Assembly (NCBI RefSeq): GCF_002940065.1
Contig: NZ_MDEJ01000030.1
Location: forward strand, 1 to 35,969
DNA length: 35,969 nucleotides
Direction of reading: 5' to 3'
Source: Xanthomonas populi
GTDB lineage: Bacteria; Pseudomonadota; Gammaproteobacteria; Xanthomonadales; Xanthomonadaceae
Shown: one piece after another, positions 28,669 through 35,969 of the stretch
Layout: each line of letters begins with the position of its first letter
How positions within the stretch are numbered: the first letter of the stretch is position 1
The notes under the pieces: model-generated
Told to the model about the DNA's origin: nothing
Database searches by the model: none
The model's input: only the letters and a program-made list of their open reading frames with translations
Translations under genes and position numbers: made by a program

Positions 28669-28920
28669 ATGGGCATCATCATCTGGTTGATCGTCGGCGG
28701 CATCGTGGGTTGGCTGGCAAGCATCATCATGCGTCGCGATGCGCAGCAGGGCATCATCCTCAACATCGTGGTCGGTATTGTGGGTGCGCTGATCGCCGGT
28801 TTCCTGTTAGGTGGCGGCATCAATCAGGCCATCACGCTGTGGACTTTCGTGTGGTCGCTGGTGGGTGCGGTGATCCTGCTGGCGATCGTCAATCTGTTTA
28901 CGCGTGGCCGTGTGCGCTGA
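28669..28920 (+). CDS. GlsB/YeaQ/YmgE family membrane protein
   Basis: An 83-residue inner-membrane protein of the transglycosylase-associated/GlsB-YeaQ family, usually induced by envelope, acid or stationary-phase stress; its molecular role is not established. Three hydrophobic segments are visible: MGIIIWLIVGGIVGWLAS, then GIILNIVVGIVGALIAGFLL, then TLWTFVWSLVGAVILLAIV, with the family spacer MRRDAQQG between the first two. ATG 28669 is preferred over upstream in-frame ATGs (28642, 28654) because the family begins at this Met and GGAG lies about ten bases upstream. A strong hairpin follows. Confidence 0.9.
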   Translation: MGIIIWLIVGGIVGWLASIIMRRDAQQGIILNIVVGIVGALIAGFLLGGGINQAITLWTFVWSLVGAVILLAIVNLFTRGRVR

Positions 28921-28942
28921 TCCAGGCGTGCCGGTACCTCCG

Positions 28943-28969
28943 CAACGCCCCGGGCTTGCCGGGGCGTTG
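28943..28969 (+). terminator. Rho-independent terminator
   Basis: A perfect 11-bp stem CAACGCCCCGG/CCGGGGCGTTG with loop GCTTG is followed by TCGTTTC. It lies 23 bases after the stop of the GlsB-like gene. The T tract is short but the stem is very GC-rich. It may also serve the convergent GFA gene. Confidence 0.85.
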
Positions 28970-28990
28970 TCGTTTCAGCCATCTGCGACA

Positions 28991-29428
28991 TCAACCGCTT
29001 GCCGCAACACGATCGGCAGGATGGTTGACACCATCTTCCACCGGCACCGCAATGTTCAACGCGTACGGATTGACGCCTTCCAGACAACCGACGTTGTAGC
29101 CGTATTCGTTGGGATTGGAACGTCGCCGATGGTGGGTATAGATACCGCACACGCCGCAGAAATAATGCGCCGCCGCGTGCGTGTTGAACTGATACAAGCG
29201 CAGCACGTCTTCGCCTTGCAGCACATGCAAGCCATCCAGCGTCACCGAGGCGACGATGGCGCCGCGCCGCCGGCACATCGAGCAATCGCAGCGGCGTGGA
29301 TCGAGCAGGCCGTGCGGTAGGTCCAGATCGATCTGCACCGCGCCGCAATGGCAACTCAATCGATGCACCGGCCCGAGCGTGACCTCGCCCACCTTGTAGG
29401 TGCTGCGCCGTAGCGTGCGCTCGCTCAT
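28991..29428 (-). CDS. GFA family (CENP-V/glutathione-dependent) protein
   Basis: A 145-residue zinc-binding beta protein of the GFA family, named for a formaldehyde-glutathione enzyme though most members lack a proven activity. Cysteine ligands are seen in SCHCGAVQ, RCDCSMCRRRG and HYFCGVCGIYTHH, the normal three-cluster pattern. The ATG at 29428 overlaps the xthA stop (ATGA), so it is probably translated from the same message. A hairpin terminator lies just beyond its end. A functional link with exonuclease III is suggested only by this overlap. Confidence 0.87.
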   Translation of the reverse strand: MSERTLRRSTYKVGEVTLGPVHRLSCHCGAVQIDLDLPHGLLDPRRCDCSMCRRRGAIVASVTLDGLHVLQGEDVLRLYQFNTHAAAHYFCGVCGIYTHHRRRSNPNEYGYNVGCLEGVNPYALNIAVPVEDGVNHPADRVAASG

Positions 29429-30204
29429 GCGCAGACGCCTGCCAGCCGCACCCAGGCTGGTGCATGATCGCTGGGGCGCTCAAAGGTTCGCGGTTCGCGG
29501 TCGATGCCCGATTCCACGGCGCGTGCGCGTAACGCATCCGACACCAGGGTCAGATCGATGCGCAGGCCGAGATTGCGGCGGAACCCGGCCTGGCGGTAAT
29601 CCCACCAACTGAATTGCTCGGCGGCGTCGTGATGCAGACGGAACGCATCGTGCAAGCCCAGCGCCAGCAGCTGCTCCAGCGCCGCGCGCTCGGCGCTGGA
29701 GGTGAGAATGTGGTGCTCGTTCCACACCACCGGGTCGTGCACATCGCGCGCATCCGGGGCGATGTTGAAGTCGCCCAGCACCACCAGCTGCGGGTACGTT
29801 TGCAGTTCCTGCGCCAGCCACGCATGCACCGCAGCGAGCCAGCGCAGCTTGTAGGCGTACTTGTCGGTGTCCACGTCCTGGCCGTTGACCACATACAGAT
29901 TGACGATGCGTACGCCATCGACGGTGGCGGCGATTACGCGCTGCTGCACGTCCTCGAAGCCGGGGATACCCATCTGCACATCCAGCGCTGGCGCGCGCGA
30001 CAGGATCGCCACGCCGTTGTAGGTCTTCTGCCCGCAGAACACGCTGCGATAACCAAGCGCCGCCAGCGCCGCATCCGGAAACTTGTGGTCTTCCAGCTTG
30101 GTTTCCTGGATGCCGACCACGTCGGGCGCAAACGTGCCCAGCCACTGTTGCAGATGCGGCAGGCGCACGTTAAGCGAGTTGACGTTCCAGGAGGCAATTT
30201 TCAT
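29425..30204 (-). CDS. xthA: Exodeoxyribonuclease III
   Basis: A 259-residue AP endonuclease/3'-5' exonuclease of the ExoIII family, acting in base excision repair. It begins MKIASWNVNSLNVRLPHL, then has IQETKLEDHKFP with the metal-binding Glu, YNGVAILSR, and NLYVVNGQ. The catalytic block LVVLGDFNIAPDARDVHDP, RQAGFRRNLGLRIDLTLVS and the final His in RPSDHAPAWVRL are all present. AGGAGGC lies just upstream of ATG 30204. The gene is intact. Its stop overlaps the start of the GFA gene, and its start overlaps the tail of the decayed glycosidase frame. Confidence 0.95.
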   Translation of the reverse strand: MKIASWNVNSLNVRLPHLQQWLGTFAPDVVGIQETKLEDHKFPDAALAALGYRSVFCGQKTYNGVAILSRAPALDVQMGIPGFEDVQQRVIAATVDGVRIVNLYVVNGQDVDTDKYAYKLRWLAAVHAWLAQELQTYPQLVVLGDFNIAPDARDVHDPVVWNEHHILTSSAERAALEQLLALGLHDAFRLHHDAAEQFSWWDYRQAGFRRNLGLRIDLTLVSDALRARAVESGIDREPRTFERPSDHAPAWVRLAGVCA

Positions 30205-31522
30205 GGCGCGGGCCGTGGTTCAAACCACCATGGTAACGCGCCGCTCGCTTGCGTCTCAGGGTTGCGGGGGCGATCCGCACGCCGAGCTGGTTGGCGACCG
30301 GGCGTTCGCGCCCGGGGATGCCGGTGTGGATCGGCCGGTTGAGCGTGCGCACGCGCCCGTCCACGCGTGCGGCAAGGGTGCTGGAGCCGCCGCCGTCCAG
30401 GTTGATGGCGGATTGTGGCGCCGAGCTGCTGCACCGCTGCGGTCAGCGCGTTCAGGGTCATACCGGCGCTATAGCCGGGTTGACGGCCGTCGGCGACCAC
30501 CATCCAGAGCGTCTTGCGCGCGCGGTCCAGGCCCAAGGCGCTGCGCGGTTCGGGGCCATCGTAGTACTCGGCGCGGCTGGCCTCGCGTGGCTGACGCGTG
30601 CGGTCGCGCAGCAGCAGCGGGCCGGCACCCACACCCATGCGGGTGCCGGATGGGCAACTGCCGTGCACGATGCTGACCGCGTTGCGCGCGCTCACGCACA
30701 GCGCTGCGTTGACGCGCGTATCGCTGGTGGCGGCGGCCGAATCCAGGTGGCCGCCTTCGATCGACAGACCTTCGGCAGTAACGCCCTGCCCCGTGGACGG
30801 CACGAATGCGTTGTCGAACAGATGCCCGCCATCGAACGGCAGGAAGTAATCGGCATTGGTCGCCAACGCCAGACCATCATCGCGGACGAAGGCGATCGTG
30901 GGGTTGGCGAGAAATTCGCCGCCGCCGCTGCGCTCGCCGCGCGTGCCGACCAATTGCAGCCCGGGAGTGGTCAGGTCGATCTCGGCGATATGCAGCATCA
31001 CCGGTTGCGGTGCGCTCAGCGCTTGCCGCCAGTAGCGTACGCCGGGTGCCAGCGTCACCGGCGCGCTGGGTGCTTGCACCGGCTGCACCAGCGGTTCGAT
31101 GCTGGCGCGGTCGCGTGCATGGGCTTGATCCAATGCGGCCAGTACCGCGTCGATACGTGCTGGTGGCGTGCGCAGCAACAGCCGTTGCGAGGGCGCAAGT
31201 TGCAGCACTTGCGCAAAGCCTGCGCAGCGCGCGCCGCTGCAGGGTTGGCCACCGATGCCAGCGCGTGCCGGGCCATCGGCATCGTCGGGCACCTGCAAGG
31301 CGATGCGATCGCGCTCGGCCGGTTTGCAACGGCTCACCGCGGCCAGCACATCGTTTGGCTATTGGCCCCAGCAATCACCGCTGACGAGGGTCTCCATCGC
31401 CACGAATGGTGCGCCTGTCGGCGGCATTGCGGCATTGCGGCATCGCCCGCCATGGCGCTGCCGGCCAGCGTTGCCAGCGATGCAAGCAACAGTGCCGATG
31501 CGCCACCTCGATCAGAACGCAT
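30170..31522 (-). pseudogene. NAGPA-type phosphodiester glycosidase, broken
   Basis: The NAGPA/DUF2233 domain removes sugars joined by phosphodiester or similar bonds outside the cytoplasm. An ATG at 31522, overlapping the TonB-receptor stop, starts a clean signal peptide (SALLLASLATLAGSAMAGDAA). An 8-base duplication at 31423-31438 (GGCATTGC twice, then GGCATCGC) then shifts the frame. In the restored frame PFVAMETLVSGDCWGQ meets a TAG at 31359-31361. The main frame from there reads ATNADYFLPFDGGHLF and GVGAGPLLL, typical family blocks. Near 30411 another indel separates LGAT from the conserved INLDGGGSSTLAARVDG. The final frame runs to 30170, past the probable original end. At least three lesions; originally an operon partner of the TonB receptor. 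Confidence 0.85.
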
Positions 31523-33735
31523 AGTCCACTCCCAGGTAGTAGGCGCGGCCGTTGTCGAGCTGTTCGCGCATCAGTTGTTGGTCGGCGCCGATTACGCGCG
31601 TGAGCCGGGCATTGGTGAGATTACGGCCTTGTAGGGTGAGGCGCAGCTGCTTGCCAAAGCGCCAGGCCAGCTGCGCGTCGCAACTGGTGATCGCATCTAT
31701 CGATGGCGGTGAATCCGATGCCCTGCACCTGCGCATCGCCGGTATTGATCGCCTGGGTGGTGGTGACCTGATAGGTGCCGAGCAGCCCACCGGGATCGGT
31801 CTGCGTGTCGGTGCTGGTCAGGCGCACGATTTCATCGCCGATGCGCTTGTGGAACAGCGCCACCGACCGTGGCGCATCGCGGTCCGGATAGCATGCCAGC
31901 GAAAGATATCTAGAGTGTCCGCGCGGCGTGGACGCAGCAGCGGATCGGCGATGCTGCGATTGATGGTCAAGCCGGTGGCATCGACCACCGGGCTGCTGTT
32001 CTGGCCGATGTCGGCATACGTGGGCAGACCACTCGTACGGCCGCTGGCGATGCGCAGTTTCAATGCCGGGGTGATGTCCCAGGCAAGAGTGGCCGAGGGC
32101 GGTAGGAAGCGGCCATCGCTGTCGGCCGATTGCTGCACGTAGTTGCTGGTGCTGCTGAGCGGTGGCGGCAGCGCGCTGAGCACGTCGCGCTGCAGATATC
32201 CGTTGCGCAGGCCGAGCGTGGCCAGCGTGCGTTCGCCATGCCAGGTGCCCATCACATAGGCGGCGCCATTGCGCTCGTCGATGCCAAAGTCGCTGATTGC
32301 GCTGTTGCGCGCATTGGGAGTAGCCAACACGTAGGCGCCTGGCGAGGCGGTGGCGAAGGCGGCGACCTTGGCCGGGCCGATCAGCAGCAGGCAGATGACA
32401 TCGGCATACGGGCAGATGCGCGCGTTGTCGGTTCCAATCGTTGCCAAACTCACCCGGCCGTCTGGAGTGCGGCGCACTTCGTCCAGGTTGTAGCGCTGCT
32501 GCAGATCGCGGTACTGCAGGCCGGTGCGAAATCCCCAACCGCGCGCATCGGCATCGACCAAGGCGATGCTCGGGCGCGCATCGTCGCTGAGCGCATACCC
32601 AAAGCCCAGCCGCAAGGCGGCGGCGGCACTGAACACGTCCTCGCGGGTGTCCTGCCGATACTTGCCGGTGGCGCGGTTGAGCAGAACATCCGCATGGCCT
32701 TGCGGAGTGAGCCGGAAGCTGCCGCCGCGTTGCGCATAGCGCAGTGTGCGGGTCTGATCAAACGGTTGGCATCCACCTGCGCGCTGCCTTGTGCATAGCG
32801 GCCAGTGTCGGTGTCTGCGATCGTTGAATTGCCGACGCGGTTGATCCATTGCGAACGACGCCGCTCGTCGTTGCTGTGTTCGAACACGCCCGCGCTGACG
32901 GCCAGTTTCACGTCTTCGCCGTCGTCGTATTCGAGCTTGCCGAACACGCTGCGGCGCTGGCGCACGATGTCGTAACTGAGCGGGCGGAAACGATCCGGCG
33001 CGATCGCCAGCCGGTCCGTGTCCAGGCCGGGAGTGAGGTTCTGCCGCACGCCGTTGGCGTAATAGCTGTCGCTGTCGATGGCGGTGTTCAACGATGAGGA
33101 ATCGCGACGAAAATAATCCGCCGACAGCACCACGCCGAAGTGATCGTCCGGCCCGAAGGTGTCGCTGAAACTTCCCTGCACCTGCCCGGACGGTGTGCTG
33201 CCCTGCAGGTGCCGGCGATTCCCAGTCAGCCACATTGGCGCGCACGGTGGCGAAGCGGCCGTCGTGATCGGCCGTCGTGATCGAAGGCGCTGCGCGTGCG
33301 CAACGCAGCGATGCCGCCGATGGCATTGCTGTCCAGGTCGGCATTGAAGGTCTTGGAGATGTCCAGCTGCTGCGCCAGCGAAGCGAGAATCACGTCCAGC
33401 GCTTGCACGCGGCGGCTGGTTTCGGTGGAGGGCAGCGCCACGCCATCGATCAGCACGTTGTTGTAGTCGGGATTGAAGCCGCGCAGGCGCATGAATTGCG
33501 CTTCGCCGCGGCCGTTGTTGACCACCATCGACACCCACGGCACGCGCTGCAGCGCCTCACCCAGGCCGAAGTCCGGGATCGAGCCGATATCGTCGGCAGC
33601 CGCGCCGTCGGACACCACCGCCGCCTCGCGCTTGGCGCCGATGGCCTGGCGGATCGACAGGTGCTGGCCGGAGACCTGCACCGCATCCAATTGAACGGGG
33701 ACGGTCTCGCCCGCAGGCGCAGCGGGATCGGGCTG
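31512..33735 (-). pseudogene. TonB-dependent receptor, heavily decayed
   Basis: Pieces in three frames assemble into one outer-membrane TonB-dependent receptor. The plug reads VQLDAVQVSGQHLSIRQAI, then FGLGEALQRVPWVSMVV, RLRGFNPDYNNVLIDGVALP and RTRSAFDHDGR. The barrel continues through FGVVLSADYFRRDSSSLN and RFRPLSYDIVRQRRSVFGKL to the final GRNLTNARL and a terminal Phe (YYLGVDYAF). Frame changes lie near 33265 (a 13-bp tandem duplication at 33257-33282), 33210, 32760, 31895 and 31705. The signal peptide and TonB box are missing because the 5' end is fused to a kinase remnant near 33735. Substrate unknown; the neighbouring kinase and glycosidase suggest a carbohydrate. Confidence 0.88.
33257..33282. 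repeat. 13-bp tandem duplication in receptor gene
   Basis: GGCCGTCGTGATC occurs twice head to tail. Deleting one copy restores the receptor frame from AFDHDGR into FATVRANVADW, so this is a recent slippage-type duplication that breaks the gene. Confidence 0.9.
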
Positions 33736-34295
33736 GCGATGAGCGGGTGTTTCACCGGTGATGACGGGCGCATCAATCCGCCAGACCCGCTGCGCGCGCT
33801 CGACGAGTTCGCGCTGGCGCCGTGGCTGGCGCAGGCCTGCGCGCAACCGGTATGGATGGACAACGACGGCAGCGTGGCCGCCGCTGGCGAAGCGATGCTG
33901 GGCGTGGGCCGGCGCCATCGCGACTTTGCCTATCTCTCTCTCAGCTACCGCTTCGGCGGCGGTCTGATCATCCACGGCCAGGTCATGCGCGGCGCGTGTG
34001 GCAATGCCGGTGAGTTCGCCGGCATGCTGCCGGCGCAGAAACGCGCACGCGCCACGCTGGAATTGCTGCGCGAACTGCTCGCCGAAGACGGCGTGGTGCT
34101 GCCGGATGTGCGTGCAGTCCTGGCCGGCGACGACCCGACCTGGCCCAGCGCCTGATCGCTGCAGTACAGATCGACAACCTGCCGCGCCGCGGCCAGGCTC
34201 GCCCGATGCCGCTGCTGCTGCAGGCCCAAGCAACGGCCGACGCCTGCGCCATCGGTGCGGCGACGCTGCCGTTGAAGGCACGGTATTTCCGCTGA
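33736..34295 (+). pseudogene. ROK-family sugar kinase remnant
   Basis: ROK kinases phosphorylate free sugars such as fructose, mannose, glucose or GlcNAc. Only the C-terminal half is here: GLAMSGCFTGDDGRINPPDP, then PVWMDNDGSVAAAGEAMLGVG with the catalytic-region Asp, and GGLIIHGQVMRGACGNAGEFA. The usual Gly-His-Cys zinc block after this is not visible. Near 34140 the frame jumps from DDPTW to LAQRLIAAVQIDN, consistent with an internal deletion joined at a short CCTGG/CTGG match. The tail ends CAIGAATLPLKARYF at a TGA at 34293-34295. The N-terminal half and promoter are gone, replaced by the divergent TonB receptor. Function is lost. Confidence 0.85.
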
Positions 34296-34393
34296 GCGGG
34301 CACATCCATGCACCCTGCGCGGACGCTGACAGTCTGCGCTGCCGTTAGAAGCGCGTAGAAGCGCGCTATCTCGTTCGCCATAGACGTGCCGCG

Positions 34394-35194
34394 TCAATCT
34401 GCGGTGGCAGCACGCGTGCTGCAGCAATAGCCGAACAACTCAACCGCCAGTTCACGTGCCTGTTGCTGCTGCTGTTGCGTGAGCGATTCCAGCACTTCGT
34501 CTTCGGCTTGCAGCGGTGCCGCTGTATCAAGCGCGCGCGCCAGCGGTTGGCGTGCAGCCAGCCGCCATGCTGCCGCATACACCGGGTCGGGTGCGTGCAG
34601 CAGCGGGGATTCCACCACTTGCGCTAACGTATCGATGGCATCGCGATGGCCAGCCAGCGCCAGCGTTTCCAGCTCGGCCACACTGGCAGCCACCTCGTGT
34701 TCGTCGCTTAGCGAAAGCTGTGCCGGCATGCCGGCAGGCGCGACGGCGACAGCCGCTTGCATCAACTGGGACACACGCTGCGCCAGCAGATAGCGCTGCG
34801 CATCGGCATCGCCGTGCGCTGCGGCAGTGCGCAGCATTGCCTCGATCTGTAATTGCGTGCCGGCCACGCAACGATTGCGGCCCGACTGCAGCGTGGCGCT
34901 GCCAGCGCCCCTTGCGATCTGCGCTACAGAGTCAGCACGACGTTCGCGACAGGCCAGTTGTTGCATGGCGCTATCGAACGATCCCTGCGACGCGTCTGCA
35001 GGCTGCCGAGTGGATGCAACACCCACGTGCAGCACGTGTTGCGTTACCGCTGTGTGCTGCACGCGCCGAGCAGCCGGTGTGCGGATCACCCACGCCCCCG
35101 CTGCCAACACGATGGCTGTAACACCCAACGCTCCTGACACTGCCCAAAGATGCCCTGGGCGTGGCACATGCAATTGGTGTGACTGGATGATCAT
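34394..35194 (-). CDS. Hypothetical membrane-anchored helical protein
   Basis: A 266-residue protein with one N-terminal membrane segment (LWAVSGALGVTAIVLAAGAW, residues ~17-36). After it comes an Ala/Gln-rich, probably all-helical periplasmic part. Blocks such as RTAAAHGDADAQRYLLAQR and LALAGHRDAIDTLAQVVESP resemble Sel1/TPR-type helix pairs, but the resemblance is weak. A polyglutamine run of six lies near the C-terminus. The frame is intact. ATG 35194 follows the PPIase stop by 14 bases with GAGG between, so the two genes probably form an operon. I do not recognise the family and will not assign a role. Confidence 0.7.
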   Translation of the reverse strand: MIIQSHQLHVPRPGHLWAVSGALGVTAIVLAAGAWVIRTPAARRVQHTAVTQHVLHVGVASTRQPADASQGSFDSAMQQLACRERRADSVAQIARGAGSATLQSGRNRCVAGTQLQIEAMLRTAAAHGDADAQRYLLAQRVSQLMQAAVAVAPAGMPAQLSLSDEHEVAASVAELETLALAGHRDAIDTLAQVVESPLLHAPDPVYAAAWRLAARQPLARALDTAAPLQAEDEVLESLTQQQQQQARELAVELFGYCCSTRAATAD

Positions 35195-35208
35195 CGCCGA
35201 TGCGCGCC

Positions 35209-35891
35209 TCAGCGCAGCGCCGCTTCCAGCGCGGCATGATCGAAGCGCAAGGGATTGGCCTGGCGCAACTGCTCCATCGCCGCAGTGGCTGCCTGATCGC
35301 GCAATTGCACTTCGATCTGAGCGCGCGCGGTTTCAAACGTCGCAGGCGTGCGCGCATCGACACGGATCAGGTGATAACCCTCCGGCCCACGGACGGGTGC
35401 CGACACATCGCCCACGCCCAATGTCTGTACGGATGCGACGAATGGGTCGGCGACATTACGCAAGAAAATCGACGACAGTTCGCCACCTTCGGCAGCGGTG
35501 CTGCCATCGTCGGACTCACGCATCGCCAGTTCTGCAAACGGCGTCCCCGCATCCAGCTGCTGCTTGAGTTGCTGCGCACGTGCAAGCGCCTGCGCATCGT
35601 TCAAGGGTGAGCCACGCCGTGCATCGCGTTGCGGACGTAGGGCCACAAACAGATGGCTCAAGCGCACTTCATCGTAGTCGTGCGGATGCGCATCGAACTG
35701 TGCCTGCACCTGTGCTGCATCGATGTGCGCATTGTCACGCGCACGCGCTTGCACCGCCTTGGCCAAGATGGCGTCGGTCGCCTGGCGTATGCGTGCAGCC
35801 ACCACCGGATCGTCCTGCAAATGCGTAAGACGGGCCTGGTCCACCAACAGCATGCGGTCGGCAAACTCACGGACAAAATCGGGGTCGGCCG
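35209..35891 (-). pseudogene. Parvulin-type PPIase, 5' end missing
   Basis: A rotamase (PpiC) family peptidyl-prolyl isomerase, assisting folding of exported or outer-membrane proteins. The parvulin domain is complete: EVRLSHLFVAL, then FAELAMRESDDGSTAAEGGEL, LGVGDVSAPVRGPEGYHLIRVD. A SurA/PrsA-like helical segment precedes it (VVAARIRQATDAILAKAVQ). The coding frame is open upstream of MLLVDQARL as DPDFVREFAD and runs directly into the terminal repeat, where it meets a TGA; no start codon suits the true N-terminus. The signal peptide and first helices are therefore cut off by the repeated element. An internal ATG at 35853 could give a cytoplasmic stub. Classed as broken or incomplete at the contig edge. 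Confidence 0.8.
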
Positions 35892-35965
35892 CTGAGGTTT
35901 CCCCACGTTTTCCCGAGATAGATCAGCTGGTTGCACCCGGATCGTGTAGAAACAAGTGCGCGCAT
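35892..35965. repeat. Terminal 74-bp repeat, right copy
   Basis: The exact inverted counterpart of 1-74; four further bases (35966-35969) complete the window. Read outward it shows CTGAGGTTTCCCC at the terminus and, about 72 bases in, GCGCGCATGGCG, which could be the first codons of a transposase lying outside the window. That last point is conjecture. Confidence 0.85.
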
Positions 35966-35969
35966 GGCG

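Noticed and set aside
34346-34365. Tandem TAGAAGCGCG pair
   Set aside because: Only two 10-bp units in a non-coding gap; too little to support function.

Overview
The window looks like a stretch of Xanthomonas chromosome, or a very close relative in the Xanthomonadaceae. The basis is the high GC content, the gene families (UvrD, an HME-RND metal efflux operon, a gallate/protocatechuate lower-pathway cluster, a TonB receptor next to a ROK kinase) and Xanthomonas-style intergenic palindromes. I cannot assign a species. Both ends finish in the same 74-bp sequence in inverted orientation. The simplest reading is a draft contig bounded at each end by the same terminus of an insertion element whose body lies outside the window.

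Layout, left to right. Positions 75-514 hold a broken DUF2147 gene. Positions 803-2757 hold a protein made of two copies of a ~55-residue repeat and a patatin-like lipase with a non-canonical oxyanion motif; an AraC-type regulator is divergent from the lipase. Positions 3785-4922 carry a universal stress protein with a perfect FNR-type box upstream, and a maltose/galactoside O-acetyltransferase; a frameshifted small gene follows. Positions 5420-10832 carry uvrD, a YdhS-like FAD/NAD(P) protein and a cardiolipin synthase. Positions 10846-15233 are a divergent aromatic-catabolism cluster: a double-HTH LysR regulator with an in-frame stop, a CHA aldolase, a frameshifted tautomerase and a 4-oxalomesaconate hydratase. 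rpmG and rpmB follow.

Positions 16099-22732 are a five- or six-gene heavy-metal efflux operon on the minus strand: a His-rich czcI-like gene, czcC, a 90-aa low-complexity ORF overlapping both neighbours by ATGA, czcB and czcA. Positions 23173-25164 hold a DUF885 gene destroyed by indels, a nonsense mutation and a 143-bp MITE-like insertion with 16-bp inverted repeats and a TAA target duplication. Then come rsmG, a PhoD-type phosphatase, a phosphopantetheinyl transferase, a GlsB/YeaQ membrane protein, a GFA-family protein and exonuclease III. The right end (30170-35891) is mostly ruins: a phosphodiester glycosidase pseudogene, a TonB receptor pseudogene with at least five frameshifts, and a ROK kinase remnant fused head-to-head to it by a deletion. 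Last are an intact hypothetical membrane protein and a PPIase cut off by the terminal repeat.

The clearest overall signal is gene decay. Nine genes are broken, while housekeeping genes (uvrD, rpmB, rpmG, rsmG, xthA) are intact. The damage is concentrated in catabolism, nutrient uptake and periplasmic enzymes, which fits a lineage narrowing its host or diet. I saw no complete new defence system, CRISPR array, tRNA or rRNA.
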